This document shows positions 1 through 14,900 of a DNA stretch of 64,000 bases, one piece after another (positions within the stretch are counted from its first letter, which is position 1; every line of letters starts with the position of its first letter). The notes beneath the pieces are model-generated. The model made no database searches. It was not told the DNA's origin and was given only the letters and a program-made list of their open reading frames with translations. Source of the stretch: Episyrphus balteatus. Its lineage: Eukaryota > Arthropoda > Insecta > Diptera > Syrphidae. The DNA lies in NCBI RefSeq assembly GCF_945859705.1, contig NC_079136.1:2893501-2957500 (forward strand). The letters run 5' to 3'. The translations under genes were made by a program, and so were the position numbers.

Positions 1-17
1 GATACCACGTAAAAACT

Positions 18-75
18 ATCCGATTCTTATGAAATTGGACAAATTTCGGCTCCAACGGATTCTTCGCTGGGCTGA
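18..75. repeat. MITE end fragment, same family as 19127-19259
   Basis: The stretch TCCGATTCTTATGAAATTGG followed by TTTCGGCTCCAACGGATT closely resembles 19211-19259 (TCCGATTCGGATGAAATC, TCCGCTCTGACGGATT). Only one end of the element is inside the window. Confidence 0.35.
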
Positions 76-3000
76 TTGTTACTGTCAATAGTCACTTTTA
101 TATCGCCTCTGCTGTGTATTCTAAAGAAACACATCAAATCATTCATCATATAAGGAGAGAATACACAGATGGTTTTAAAGTCCTTTTTTCCATTACATAA
201 ACAACAAAACAAGCCCATAAAAGAAAACATTAAAGAAAAGGCATTCCAAATACTCTACCTAAAGCCCTTACAGCAGCGAAGGCACATAGTATGATCTTCT
301 AGGATCGACACCAACATTACCACATGTTTCCTATCCCTTAACCTATACACAAAAACAATCCTTTAATTAAGATGAATATAGAATTTAAAGTCAAATGGAG
401 TTGCGTTTCTATTTCAAAATTACATTCGAGTGGTCCAAGCTGGCATTGTTGATTTCAACAACTGATATTTAATTAAAACACAGGGCTTGATAATTAATTT
501 ATAATTGCTTGTCACGATATCATCCCTTGTCGCAATAATTTTAAAAATGTACAAATTAATTTGCTGTTTGAAGTTGATCTCTTGGACAACTTACAATCTT
601 GATGTTGGGAAAGTCATTTCAAGTGGCTCATCGCAATCAATGGATTAGCAATATTTGTCTCATTTAACTTGTGAAACAAGTTGGTTTTTGTTCATGCAAT
701 ATATTTTTTTTATTACACAGTAATGGAATTCTTTGTGTTATCACTATAGTTGAATCAAGTTCAGCTAAAGTGACTCATTAGGGAAAAAAACAAATACATT
801 ATCCTACTTTTGGAAAGAATTTTCTAGGAAAAAAGGTCATTATCAGGAGCAAGACACAAAAGGGCTTCCATTAGCAACCAAGGAAATTCGCCAAAAACAA
901 AATTGTGTCGTCGTCAAATCGCTGCAACTTCATGATTCCTGGTAGCAGCGAGTGCCTTATCTATCTCGCCAAAGTAGGTTTATAAGTAACAAAAAAAATC
1001 ATAAACTTCCGCTGTTAATGAACATATTTTGGATGGCGCCTTTTGGCTTTGTGGTCATGCCCATGTAATGATATGAAACAATGCACCGACAAGATAGCTA
1101 AATTTCCAAAGAATCATAAAAAAAAAAAACCAGAGAAATGAGCCGTGACTGACTGACTGACGAAGAACTGATAGGTCTTTTATATGAAAATGTCGAATTT
1201 AAATGATAAATCATTTTTTTTTTGTTTCTTACATCACAATATAATTATTGCTTTAAGAATGCAGATAATATTGGGTATTGCATTGTTATTGGTGATATTT
1301 AAGCATAAAAAAGATAAAAACAAATCATACAGATAATTTGAAATCAATTTTTGTATGAATCATGTCCAATAATTATCTGGCGTGGAGGCCAAAACGAATG
1401 CATTTTACTACCAACAGACGGAAATCCAGTTAAAACCATTCAGTCGTATTATACAAGGACCAATAACGCAATAAATTTAGCGTAAGAAATACTGCTAATT
1501 ATAATTATTGGTACCAATAATTCTTAGTGATTCTAACATAAAAGACTGAAATGTGATTGGTTTTTACTGATGCTGTCTATTTTGGTGCAATATTTTCTTA
1601 CTTTTGTTGTAAAGCAAATAAAAACAATGATCTGATCTGGATCACGAGGAAAATAAAACCCGGCTAATATTAGTTTTTGCAACTTTGACTATAAACAAAA
1701 AATCAGTCTGATACCTACATATTTTTTCCATTCTTTGACTTTTTTCGGCTATTCTTCTTGGTTTCAAATTCATTCATTTAAGTATAATTGCTTCGTAAGT
1801 TTTGAGAACGGAATAAGTCCAACGTGGCTACCAGAACCCGCTACAAACAAATTAATAAATTTTTATCTCATTCCACTCAAATCCACGTGATCTTCTTCTT
1901 CTTTTTTGCCATGAAACTCCTTTTTAATAATAAAAAAAAAACAAAATCATCTGCAAACAATATTTAACCTAATTTAACCAGGTCCCAGAGCCCATTAAAT
2001 TTTTAACAGCTGAAATTTTTTTATTCACCTCAATAGCGTCAAAAATTTTACACGGGGTTAACTATTTAACGCAATTCACACCCGGCCTAAGTATCTAACC
2101 TTTATTTCTGTATGCTGACAATTATGACACAGGTAGATTTTAATTGATTAAAGGGTACATAATTCTCAATGTAACTCGAAAGTTAATGTGTACCTACATA
2201 TTTAAAAAGCAATTATTTTTCGTGAGCAGGTAGAAACTAAAAAGAAACCTGTAGATTATGTAACTATTCAAAATTGATATAATTTAAGTCTCAATCTTTA
2301 ATGTTAAAGCAGATGACTGAAAACTTTAAAAGAAACAGTTCGTAACGTAAAAGTTTAAAATACTTAAAAGTGAATTTGAAGTTATATTAAAAAAAAAATC
2401 AAACTACAAAGTGTTGGTGACTGTGTCATAATAATTCAATTTAACAATGGAAAAACTGCAAGAATACTGCATTTCTTTTATTCAAACAATTTGTATCATA
2501 TTTTGTTATCTTTATCTTGCAAATATACTAACTTTCCAGGAAAGTATCAAAGTAATGAAATATCTGCACTATATTGAAGAATTATGATAACTTTACATAA
2601 AACATTATGTCGTTTAAAGACTACTTCTTTAAACATTTTTTTTTATTTTTCAACGTATAATAAATAATATGGTTTTTTTATTTAAATTGTTCATGAGTTT
2701 CTTTTACCAATTTAATTTTTTTTAACTAATTTTTAATTTACCCAACAATTTTCGCTCTCATTTTTTTGTTTTCAAACACAAAAGTGTTAAACGACAATTA
2801 TTAGTTTTATTAGTATTTGTCTTTTATAACTAACATAAAGTTAGTTCCGATTCTGATTTTAGTTTCATGATTTCGGGAAAATTTAATTTTCGACCTATCA
2901 ACCAAAAATCTCTTGAACTTTGAATTCGTACATTTAAAACTTTGCACCAATTAAAAAGAACGTTCACTGGCAAACATTTAATTATTGAAACAGCGGCTCT

Positions 3001-6000
3001 ATCTGATGATTAAGGGCCTGGCTACACAGTGTTGTAAGCTTTTCTGAGTCAGTCACAATAGATCCTTCAGGGCATGACACTAGCTGTTTTTTTTTTGGGA
3101 AAGCTATCTCCGCAACTGGATTTATATTCCATTCTTATCGGCAGGTGCATGTTGTTTTTGTAATACATTTAAACTCCAACTGCAGATATAGATATCAATG
3201 TCAAAAAACACAGCTTCTCTTTCTAAACTGTGATTTTGCCATGGCAAACATTTAAAGAAAAAAATCAGTTCATCGCCAAAATATCGATTTGAATCCCATG
3301 ATAATGACAACTTCTGAGATCTATTTTTTGCATTAATCGGCGCAAATTGAGCTAGGCTAATTCTCTTCTGGAAAAAGAAAAAATTTAAATAATTTATTCG
3401 AGATAGAGGGAATTTCGACTTAGAGGGAGTCGACTGTACTTCAATATGCCATGCATATTTCTTTAATAAAAGTTCTCACAAATATGTATATAATTAAATT
3501 AGCCCTAATTTTCATAAATTCTATTAAGCTCAGTTAAATGACACATTAAAAAAAAAATATACACAATTTTGTATCATTAACTTGTCTATTTCCTTTTTAA
3601 TGCAAGTGTTTTGATTATTGGTCAAATATTATGTATGTGATTAATGTTAAATAAACGTAAACAAAAGTTGAATATGAAACAAAAACAAAACTTACTTGAA
3701 ACAATAGATCCAATTAATGAAGTACTATCTGCAAAACCACACAGCTGTTTCGTTATTTTTGTTCTCCTGTGCCGGTTGAAGATTGAAAATATTCACACAA
3801 AAATGTTGAATTACTTCTTTTTAATTTATTTTATTTTATTTTTTTTCAGTAGTTTATATTAGTTTTCATCCATTCAAAAAATATTCAAAATTCATTTAAA
3901 ATATTTTTTTTAAAAACCGAATAGATTGCTTTGACTTTAAAAAATAACATTTCTCAGCAAGTAAACATAAAAACTTTTATTTATTTTTGCAACAGCTTAA
4001 TTTGAAGATAGCTTTGTCTTTTCGATTCAGCCCGAAACGATTAAAATTTTTATTTTTCGACACCACAATATACTTACCCATTAGCAATAAATATTTAAAA
4101 ACAATAAAAAACATATATCAGCAAATATCAATTAGATATGGATGGCATAAGTTTTAAATAAATAAACCATAAAAGTTCCTTATTAGGTTATCCTACTTCA
4201 ATTTTTGTGGTGCAACAGAATCACTCGATCAAACTACCATTTAGCCACTTGACAAAATAGCTAGCCTTTCGTCGTATCTTCAAGCCATCATCATCATCAT
4301 CAAGTCAGTGATACTACTTGACACACTCACTCGCATGTACGAAATTCCATTTGATATGAGACATTTGTTTCTAAATAAATATTAGTATTTGTTTGTTCCC
4401 GAAATCTAATCAATATTCTTTTATCGTTTTTATATTTTTTTTTTATTTTTTACTCTATTTGCCCACTTATCCAGCACGTTAAGCTTTTTTATTTTATTTT
4501 TTTTTTTTTTTGTTAATTTGTCTTGAAGCACATTGCAATCAGTATCAGTTTTACTTTCCAGTTGAACTGAAGTCGCAAAGTTTTTAGATTCAACCTTCCG
4601 GTTTTTTTGAGTTTGTTTTTTCTACATCCACACATTTTTTTGTATTTTCGAAAAAATGTTTTTGTGTTGTTGTCGTATGTATTTTGTTTTGTGAACTACA
4701 ACAGGTGTTTTTTATTCTAATCTAATATAATTTGTTTTATTTTTGAATTATTAAAGGTGAAAGTAAATCAATCGATTTACAGTCTGTCCCATCGGCGACT
4801 TCAAAAAAATCAAATACAATTATATCATCTCAACCGCCCCGCAGTGAACTACCAACAATTGACAACAGCAATGAGCGGCAAATTTCATAACCATGCAAAT
4901 AATATAATATTGTTTAATCTTAAGTAATAATTGTACTTTAAGTAAATAAGCACGAAATATTTTTTTTAGTTTGAAATAAAAAAAACCAGAGTTGTTTTTT
5001 TAATAATTACAAAATACTTTTATCAAAAGCGATAAGATTCTTAAAAGCCGGTATCTTTCCAGGGACTTATGAAACTGAAATTGGTGTTGGTATTATTTTG
5101 GATTAAAAAAAAAAAAACAAAAAACGGACACCATAATAATAATTATCTGTTGTTTTATATCTCAAATAGATTCGATAACCAAAATATGTAACCGTTAGGC
5201 AATCAGTTGACTGTGACACATGTTGTTGTATTTATTTTAGCTTTGACTTGTGTTAGAAAAAAAAATATTAGATTACGTTAGATATCGGGTGTTTGACTGT
5301 TTTCGGATGAAAGTTTAAATGTACAATCGTTGAGCTAAGACGTTTCTATGCCAGAGGTGATTCAAAAATCTGAAAAAAAGTAGAAACAAAAATTAATTTA
5401 ATTGTATGTTATAAATTCAATTTAAAATTTATAACAGTGATAAAACATGATTGTGCACTAAAAAAGTCAAATAGTAGCGCTTACGATTTTTTTCTACCCT
5501 AAAATCTTAACTATAAACAATTTATTAACAGCAAAAATGACAAACTTGATATGAATCACAAATTCTTCACAAGAATTGTTAAAATTACTCATACAAATTA
5601 CTAAATTTTCTATCAACAGATTTTATCATTTACCTAACAAAACAATTGATATTTTTTCTGTAATGGAAAATTTTACTTCAAATCCTTTAACTGAAGTTAT
5701 TTTGTCAATCGAAAAAAAGTTAGATAGAGAAAAATATAGAGATAGCTACATATCGAGCCTTTTCGGCCAAATTTATCGTAAGCGTCACATAAAATTATGA
5801 ATTATGGACAGCAAATATGTAATTGTATTTTTCCAATACTAAAAACGAATAAATTATAACTTTTTGTCTTAATCTTATCAAAAATTGCTCAAGAAAACAC
5901 TCATATCAATATCGTCTTACTTAAGTGAAAAAGGTAATACAAATTTTTCTGTGGACTAAATTATAGTAAGCGCCTATCGCGGAAAGGGTTCGATATACGA

Positions 6001-6823
6001 GCATAAATATTTCTCTATTGCCTCAAAATTCTTTCCGAGCTAAAAATAAAGTTTAGTTTCTATAAAGGAAAAAAAATTGATTTTTTACATTTTTTTAATC
6101 TCACTGAGCACCTTCATTGGTTGCAAGTTTAGCATTTTTCTATAAACTTGTTTATTACGATAATTTATTTCCGATTTGAGTTTTGTCCAAAACTGCACCA
6201 ATGTATGCAGTTTTTTTTCTGTTCACTATATAACCGTGTGAAAAGTGTTTATGGATTCCTATTCCCACCTCCTTTTAATAGTAACTTGCGTAAAATTTAG
6301 TTATTAATAAAATATACTCGTAAAATGTAACTATAAATTGAAAAATTTGTTTTAATAAAATGGCATAGAACTAGGCCTTCTCTTCTTACATAAAGGTTTA
6401 GTCTGTGTGTTGGTTAATGCATTTTGTATATGTTTTATTTGTAAAATATGCTTTTCACGATTTCTAAAGTGAAAATATTTTTTAATGAATCTTGAGAAGA
6501 ACACTCTATAAAGAGTGTCAAAACATGCACTAATTTCGTACATTCCACAGCTTCGTTTTTGAACCAAACGTAAGTTTATTCACCCACATTAAACGATTTG
6601 AGGTATTATGGTCTCTTATCTTTTGAGCCAGTTTCTGGGACATATGTATTTATCAAATAGCTGTTCGACACGGTCTTTGGCTCTTAAAACAGAACTAAAG
6701 ACTTCTGTGCTTATTTGAAAGACCTCTGAGACTTTCTCACAATTTTTAATAGCTCGTTTAAACCCATTGATGCCTCAATTACTTTATTCTAATATTTCTT
6801 ACCCGATTGTATTTTATTTATTA
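76..6823. other. AT-rich non-coding stretch
   Basis: No convincing exon was found on either strand. It may be intron or 3' flank of the ZNFX1-like gene. It holds many A/T homopolymers, a short CTGA run near 1148-1166 and a short ATC run near 4285-4301. An open frame at 5576-5800 is discussed under findings. The missing zinc-finger exons of the helicase were looked for here and not recognised. Confidence 0.5.
3397..3438. repeat. possible pogo/Tigger-like terminal repeat remnant
   Basis: Read on the minus strand this gives TA then CAGTCGACTCCCTCTAAGTC, and continues as TCGAAATTCCCTCTATC. A start of CAGTCGACT plus internal repetition resembles terminal repeats of pogo-type Tc1/mariner elements. 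Only one end is seen. Confidence 0.25.
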
Positions 6824-8635
6824 CTAGCTGACCCGGCGGACTTCGTTCCGCCATTTCTTGTATTTATTTCCAATTTTCGACTTTGTAATGAACAAAAAAA
6901 AGGGGATTAAAACTTTAAAAGTTTGTAAAATGAGTCTAAAAATATTCACTTTTAAACTTTTAGCAAAAAGTAGCCTAAGTAAAATGCTCACTACATGCAC
7001 TACAATGCTGCACCACACAAAATTTCACAATGCAAATTTATTAACTCTTTCAAACGTTTTTTCCATAAATATTTCAATACGGCTTGTTACGGCACTTTAA
7101 AAAATCAGCGTTTTGCAAATACACCCTATTATGTATATCTCAAACTGAGATTACGGTACTTCCCACACTGGTCACCACCACTGGTGGCTGGTCATGATCA
7201 ACCGATCTCCACAGGTGTTTTTAGGTATTTCTCAAGTTTTTAATTTAACATTATGTAGCTTGTAGTTGATGTACGGCTATGTGCGATATGTGCGATCAAA
7301 TGAAAGGTAATATCATCAAGATGCTCAATAAAGTTAAATACAATTTTTATGTGCTCTCAATCAAAAGATGTGACGTGTTGAAAAATAGAACTTTATTTTA
7401 CCGTTATTCAAGATTGCGTTTACATTTTGATACAAATATACAATTATAGTCTTGCTTATTATCTATCTACACAGTAAATTTCATTCATTTATATGTTGAA
7501 GAAAAAAAGATAAAAATAAAAAACAGTTAAAAACGGCCAAAAAAATTGGAACAAAAAAACTTGTTTTTCCCGTTATTCGGTCAAAAATCATTTTAAAAAT
7601 TCAATTATTTGCACATGCATGTGCATATTGTGCATAATTAAAACCCATATGTCCTATTAATTTAAAATTTTTCGCAGTTTTTTAAAAATTCCTTGTTTTT
7701 TTCAAAAATTCATATTTAAAAGTACAGGGTCTATGAAAAAAATCCGTATAAGACGCCTATTTTTTTTTAGTATCTTTCTAATGGTGTAATTCAAATTTCT
7801 GTACAAAATTTTGCCTATCTGTAATTAATCTTTTGTCGAAGGTATATCACATGTTTTGACTGCAAAAAACTATCAATTTAAAAAAATCAGATCTCTAAAA
7901 CTTACCGTTTAGAAAATAGCCTCTTTTTTTAATGTACTGTTACCCCTATTTACCCTATAAAATCATCAATTTTTTTTTGTTATAAACTTTCTACTCTTTT
8001 AAGAAAATCAGACAACCGTTTTGGCCGGTTAGCGAACGTACACAAAACCAAACTTTAATTTACTATATATAAGAATATCACATCAGCCACCCATACAGTA
8101 GGCCCCAGTGTGCACCAGTGTATGAAGTTAGCAAAATAGTGAACTGACCAATATCATTAACATTACCATCATTAATGGCATCACGAAGTTGAAAGTAGGT
8201 ACTCCTCAGAATTGAACTTCTTTTGATCAAAAAAAATAGAATTTAATCGTTCTTTTTTTGCATACATACCTAAATACATATCCACAGCATGACACAACAA
8301 ATTCTGATTAAATTCATGTTTGCGAACTATTAACATGTACGCAAATGTTGTCAAAATCAGGCCTTAAACGATAATAATTATTTTGAAAGCCTGTCTAATA
8401 AATTTGTTTACAAATTAAGCTTAGTTTTTTTTTTTTTTTAAGTGAGAGTGTTTTTTTACTCGTACAAATTGACAGCTATGTAAAGATGCGAGAAAAGGTA
8501 TTATTTTTTTTGTATACAAACCATCTACACATTAATACCTTTTAAACAAAAAAAAAATTACCAAAATCGGACCAGCCAAACGCGAGTTTATCGGCCACAC
8601 ACACTAAATGAACTCATTTTTATATATAAGATTAT
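6824..8635. repeat. dispersed repeat with CTAGCTGACCCGG start and TATATATAAGAT end
   Basis: Begins CTAGCTGACCCGGCGGACTT and ends TTTTTATATATAAGATTAT. The final 280 bp match 27560-27845 closely (for example ACCAAAATCGGACCAGCCAA and GTTTATCGGCCACACACACT). Same-orientation copies with shared ends indicate an interspersed repeat. I do not recognise coding sequence in it; the class is undecided between a non-LTR 3' end and a rolling-circle type. Confidence 0.55.
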
Positions 8636-9189
8636 TGTAGCGTAGTTCAATTTATAATATTACATGTTTTTTATGTTTGTCAACTTCAGCGCTGGACCCA
8701 CAAAAATGCACTCAAACCATGTCATGTCACTGTTTCCATAGTTAGAGCACTCCCGTCTAAATCAGCCTCCAGCTTTTTTTACACGATATGGAACGGTGTT
8801 TAAGACTTTAAAACATTTTTTAAATAAACTTGGAGCCACCATGAACCATGGTTTCCTACAGTTTGTAGATTTATCAAAGCGTATTAAATAAGAAGTTCAG
8901 TACTCCGCGTTGATTTTTCATACTCTTATCTTAAATTGCATCAGCAGGGTGCAAAGTTCAGTTCAAAATAATTTTTGGTCAATCTTTTTGAATAATAAAT
9001 AATCTGGAATCCATTTTCTAAAAGCAATTATTTATCATGACACCTCACTGAACTCATATCCCTTCTCAAGGACGTGTGAGAAGAAAGGTAAAGGGATAGA
9101 AAACAGCAAAAGTTAGTAGATAATTAGGCAAGCGGCCTTATTTTTGAATGAATTTCACAATGTTTCTGAGTGACTTGAACAAGCTACAA

Positions 9190-9615
9190 TAGGTCTGTTT
9201 AATGAAAAAAATCTAGGACAGAACAGATCGGAGCAGCACAAGAAGGAACAAAAAAGTTCTCGTATTTAACAAGATTTTCAAAATAAATGATTTACTAGCA
9301 CTTTTAATATTCCTGTAATTTAATTCTTGTTATTAATCCAATTGTTACGAAATTCACTTTTTAAAATCTTATTTTTTCTTATTTGTTTGTTTGTTGAGTT
9401 TTATTTAGCAACTTGTGCCATTTGAAAATTGACACTTTTCACTCACTTGCTCTACCCCAAAAGTAGGAGCAGAAAAACTTGAACTTTTCTGTGCTGAAAT
9501 GACAGATTTTAGAACAAGTTAGGGCTAGTTTTTTTTTTCATGAAACACAAAAACTTGTACTTTTCGGACCTTTTCTGTTCTTTTCTGTGGGGATAAGAAT
9601 CATTAGACAGACCTA
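9190..9615. mobile_element. MITE, 426 bp
   Basis: Terminal inverted repeats: TAGGTCTGTTTAATGA at the left and TCATTAGACAGACCTA at the right, with further inward matching around GAACAGATCGG and TTTTCTGTTC. It has no coding capacity. Confidence 0.6.
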
Positions 9616-10023
9616 ATTTCAAACTAGACTAGACATGGGCATTTTTAAAGGAAATGATCTGTGACTTCATCCACTTCTTAATCCTGACACCGTCAGCATA
9701 TAGTCAGATTTGCTGTTCCTCATTCTGCTAATGTGGATCCATAAAATATTCATATTATGACTAAGGTATGCAAAAACATCCTAATTTTTTTATGAAATGT
9801 TTCTACCAATTTTACAGTTTTAATTAAAAGCTACCTGCAATTTATCGATATTTTGTAAAGAAAAAATTAAGTCGAGGGGGGTAAATATGTAATATATTCA
9901 ATACATAGCATGTTATGATAGTTTGTTTATTAATGCAAGGGTATGCGAGATCTTGTCCATCTCATTAATAACGATATTCAATCACCGAAATCAAAAATTT
10001 TAAATAAAACTACTTAAACTTAC

Positions 10024-11989
10024 CCCATCATTCGATGTATATGGCAATTTGTCTCCAATAGCATCGAGTACATTAAGTTTCTCTCTAATTTTATCCCATG
10101 TACCGCTACACTCAGCCAATAGATCCATATTACCAACAATATAAAGTCCCATCTTGGCCCTGGACAAAGCTACACAAATTCTATTTTGTTCTTTGAGGTA
10201 TCCAATTTGATTGTTCCAATTGCTTCTAACCAGCGAAAGTAGTACAATATTAGCTTCTCTACCTTGGAAATTGTCTACAGTTGAAATATGTATACCCTGA
10301 AGGTGTGGACAATTTCGATAGATCTGCAAGTAGAAAAATAAAAAAAAAATTCACTGGTTTAAGAGAAAAAGTAAATTTCCCTCTCTCACATGACTATACA
10401 ATCGATCCTTTTGTTTGAGGTATGTAGTCAGCAATACAATATCATTGTGGGTGTATTTATGTTTGAGCAAATACGTAGCAACATCACACATCCAAACTTT
10501 TTCAAAATCATTGAATTTACTCATTTCAAGATTATTCTGAAATACAAATACATTTTCATTAAGAATTACATTCTAACTTTTGGACCCTAACTAATTACCG
10601 TAGCGTTCTCTTTATGTTGATGAGTAACAAAAAACAAGTTGCTCTTAATTCCTCGAATGTTGTTATAACTTTTTACAGTTATGCCATCTTGTAAATCTTT
10701 GTAGATTAATGGTCGAATAAGATCGGCAATTTCTGGACGCATTCGAAATTGTGTATCCAACACCACAGTGTTGATATTATTGTTGACCATTCTTTCAAAG
10801 AGCGAGATATTCATTTTGTACTCTCGACTTGACTTATAGACACTCGTGTGTGGTCGCAATTGATAATGATCGCCAACGAGGATCACTTGTTGAGTGTACT
10901 TGGTTATCGATGATAAAATGTGAGATTCAAGAACTTCAGCAGCTTCTTCGAAAATCACTAAAAAAAATAGAAACAAATTTAGTTTTAAATAAAATAACTT
11001 CAACGAAGATTCTTTACCAATTGAATCCTTTAAAAATTGTAACATTAAGTTATGTTTGGCAGCACAAGTTGTGGTCATGGCTATGATACGTTTATCCTTG
11101 ACAGCCAAATAGGTCGATATCATCTTGAGGTTTTCAAGCTTCCTTGAAACTGTGTTCAAATCTTCCTAAAATTCTTATATTATTAATTTCCTCTCTTACA
11201 TGGTTTAACTTTCATATCTTACCTGAGCAGCAATAATTTTCTGATATTCCTCTTCAGTGCCATCAAAATCAACTTGAAGTTTTTGAAGGATTGAAAATTT
11301 ATCACTGTATTCCATTTTAGTGGCATAATACAGACGTTTGCATCTTTGATCACCTTTAATTGTATTAAAGATTTCTTTCACGCCATATTTGTTAAGTGCT
11401 TCATTCTTCGATTGATTGCCTAATCTAACAACACTATCAGTATGAGAGAGCATCTTGAGTATAAACTTATCTAATGCATCATTTGTATATGCAACAATTA
11501 TAATTGGCAAAGTGGTATTTGCCAAGAGTGTTACTGCAATTCTTGTTGATATTTCAGTTTTTCCAGTTCCTGGAGGTCCTTGAATGAGTGAAAATTCATT
11601 ACTTAGAGCCGATTGAAATGCAGCCAATTGAGTATCGGTTAGGTCGGATTTAATCGAGCTAGGGTAGGTTTCTAAAAGCAAAGGATTAAATGAACTTCTT
11701 TGATAAGTGTATTTTGGAGGAATGTCAGTGGAAAGATAACGTGGCATTTTTTGTTGATTCTGGAAGAAAAAAACACATTGAATTATGAGATTCATAATTG
11801 GGTTGGAAGATTATAGCTTACCTCTGTATAAACAATGTAATTTGTCATTGGAAAATTGTCTTCGTTGTATGTGTTTAAGACGTTAAATGCATGACGATAT
11901 GGTTCAAAGAATACAGGACATGCCATCATTTGGAGTGTTACACCAATAATTCTACCCACATTACGTTGGTTGATTATTTCAATGTTTAT
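10024..11989 (-). CDS. ZNFX1: ZNFX1-like helicase, exons 5-10 (helicase core)
   Basis: Six exons separated by introns of about 52-75 bp (62 bp between 11759 and 11822): 11989-11822, 11759-11223, 11165-11018, 10957-10599, 10536-10390, 10323-10024. They hold the whole SF1 motor, Walker A through motif VI, with no stop or frame break. The 147-bp exon 10536-10390 (EMSKFNDFEKVWMCDVATYL and onward) has no obvious motif but keeps phase 0 on both sides and links RecA1 to RecA2. Catalytic residues (GKT, EE, QFRMRP, SRAK) are intact, so the enzyme should be active. Confidence 0.9.
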
Positions 11990-14900
11990 CTGAAAATTTA
12001 AAATTATAACAATAGGGTTTCAGTTATGTATATATTAGGGCGTTCTTTATTTAGGTTTTTTTTTCGAGAATCAAGTTCGTAAGTGGAAAAACTGTTTCTA
12101 AATAATAAAAAAAATCCTCTATTTTTTTCAGATTTTTATTTCGACACTAGATGGCGCCCCAAGAGGGTTAAAGTTTTTTATCATTTGAAATATGTATGTG
12201 TTGACTTATGAGGCCATTTTTTTAGATATAGACTTCAATCAAATTTTTTAATGAGGTTCTTGTCTACATTAAAAAACGTTTTCAAAAAGGTATAAACCAT
12301 TTTTCTAGGACCAGGGATTTAGTCAGGGCATGCATGGTTTTTTAGGTTTATTAAAGCAAGCACGTTTTATTAAAACAAGCGTATGAAATAGCATGAAAAA
12401 TAAAATACAACCCAAAAAACACATGCATGTCCTGACTAAACCCCGTCCTAGAAAAATGATTCAAAAATAACGAACGCCCTAGTATTATGTAGGCCAAGTG
12501 TTTTTTTTATAACTATTGGGGATGTTTGACTGTATTTCATGGGTAATTCTGTTGTTTTTTAAATAACTAATATCCTATAATAAAGTACTACTATCGTTGT
12601 CGAAAAATTAGACAGCCATATACTATTTATTATGACCTGTATGTTCAGTACTAATTTTGATGACTTTCTTACGATGTGCTTGTATGAACGAATGGCACCA
12701 GTCCAACATTAAAATCGGCAACGCGTTTAATAAATTTGTTTTATATGGGTTTTCTCCTTACATAGCACTGTCCTTTTATCCTTTACCTTGATTCGTTCAT
12801 AGCTTAATTTGTTTACCTTTAAAAAAAATCAAGAATTTAAACGTAATCATTCTGTTAGACATACGTTGCCTGTATAAAATTCTGAGTTTTTTCTTTATAT
12901 TGTATGCATTATTCTTGCTTTTATTTCATTATAACGTCTATGTTTTTTAAAAAATAATAAAGAAATAGTAAGAATAATAAATAATTATATTTCAACCTAG
13001 ACCACATCATAAAAACTCTTGTTTCCATTAAGACCAATTATAAATAAGGATTATATTAATGCTTTTCGCTCCACACACCAGAAACATTTTTTTCCTGTTT
13101 GTCTAAACTATCGAGCTGGTCTGCATGTAAAAAACGATCATGAGTCAAAACATTAATAACGGATAATTTTCAACAAGAATGAAAATGATAAGAAAAAGAA
13201 GTGGAAACTCATTTCTCTAACGGATCAAAAACAAACAAAAAGAAGCTTTACGGTAACAACTAACAACAGACATTGATAAATAAATAAGACAACATCTTAT
13301 GATCGTATTTTTTTTTTCACAGATGCCCTTAAATCTACCACTTACATTTACATTGAGCCTTTAGTTATCAGACCTCACAAAAGAACTAAATGCATCCAAA
13401 TACCTACACATAACCATTGCTCTTTTTTAACACAAAGGATCTTTTACAAAAATAAATAAAAATCTTCCTGATGAAAGATTGGTATGCCATATAAAATAAG
13501 ACGTAAACACAAACCACAATTGAATAACACTTTTTAATAATATTAAGTATTTTTTTTATTAGCAAACCGAAAGCCTTTTTCAGCTGTTTTTGCTTAAATA
13601 AGTATTCCCTAGAAATTAAAGTTTACTATTTAAGTCTAAATGAATAAATATGTATGTAATCATTATCTGACCATTAAAAAAATATAAAATAATAAAAAAA
13701 ACTGTTTTTTTTTTTAATAATTACACTGTGCAAGTTTTTTCAAAAAATTTTTTGAGACAAGTGCGCTGTTGACTGTTCCCCCCTATTTCGGACCTGAGAA
13801 ATCGATTGGCATCATTAGTTTTTCGATTTATCGGTACGACTTTTCTTTTTTCTGCTAAAACGTTATTTACTAACAGCATAAAGACAAATAAACAATTTTA
13901 TGCAATTTAGCAAGTTTTTGTTGAAAAAATTCAAGAAATTTGGATTTTAGTGGAGTAACTAAAGCAAATTACAGATCCAATTTTGATAATTTCTGTTCTT
14001 AAACGTCGGTAATAAAAAAACTTTAAAATGTATGTGTTAAAAAATGCCGATGTTGTCGTTTTGTTTTTTAAACTAATAATAAATTCATTGTTAAGTAAAC
14101 ATTTTTAGTATCATTTTAAGTAACCATATGACCAATAGTATTATCACATTGCATTGTTGCTGACACGATGGGAAATGATTTCTTACCAGTTCCCACTGAG
14201 TGTTCCTTTTAAGTATAATTATGTATTTTTTTTGTATTCTATCACCCATTTTTACCTTTCCTACCATATCATATTTCCACCCAACTCCTACTTCTGCGTG
14301 AGACCAGACGAAATAAGATCATTTAATAAAAGTTCAATGTTTAGTCTCACGCGCTGAGTGTTCATTATGCTGACTTGTCATTTTTGGCAAAGTACCTTTA
14401 AATGATCGGCATAATGGGCACTCGCTGTCCAACCACTTTCAAGTGAACATCAAATAAAAATTGTAATCAAAACAAAATAAAAGAAAACAGTGTTGTGAAG
14501 TGAGTCGTTATTAAGAAGACTAAAAAAGAAAAAAAAAAAAGGAAAAGAAGTTCCTTTCAATTACTAACAATTCAATATAAAAAATAATTAAAATGGTGGC
14601 TACAATTGAAGAACTTACCAATCAGCAAGAAGCTGTAGGAAAAGAAATCTGTACACTTGCTCGCAATTACGGAAAGGATGGTCCAGGAAGGAAAACCCTG
14701 GATTATTTAAATGCGCGGTGGACAAGATTAAATGAATTATGGGAAGTATTCGACAATGTTGATAGCGAGATAAGAGACAATTATCCGCAGGTAACTGAAC
14801 ACGAATACTTCACTAAAGGTTTTTACGATGGGGTAAAAAAAATTCATGATCAAATGAAAGATGACATCATCAAGCGGTTTGCAGTAGCGGAAGAAGAAAA

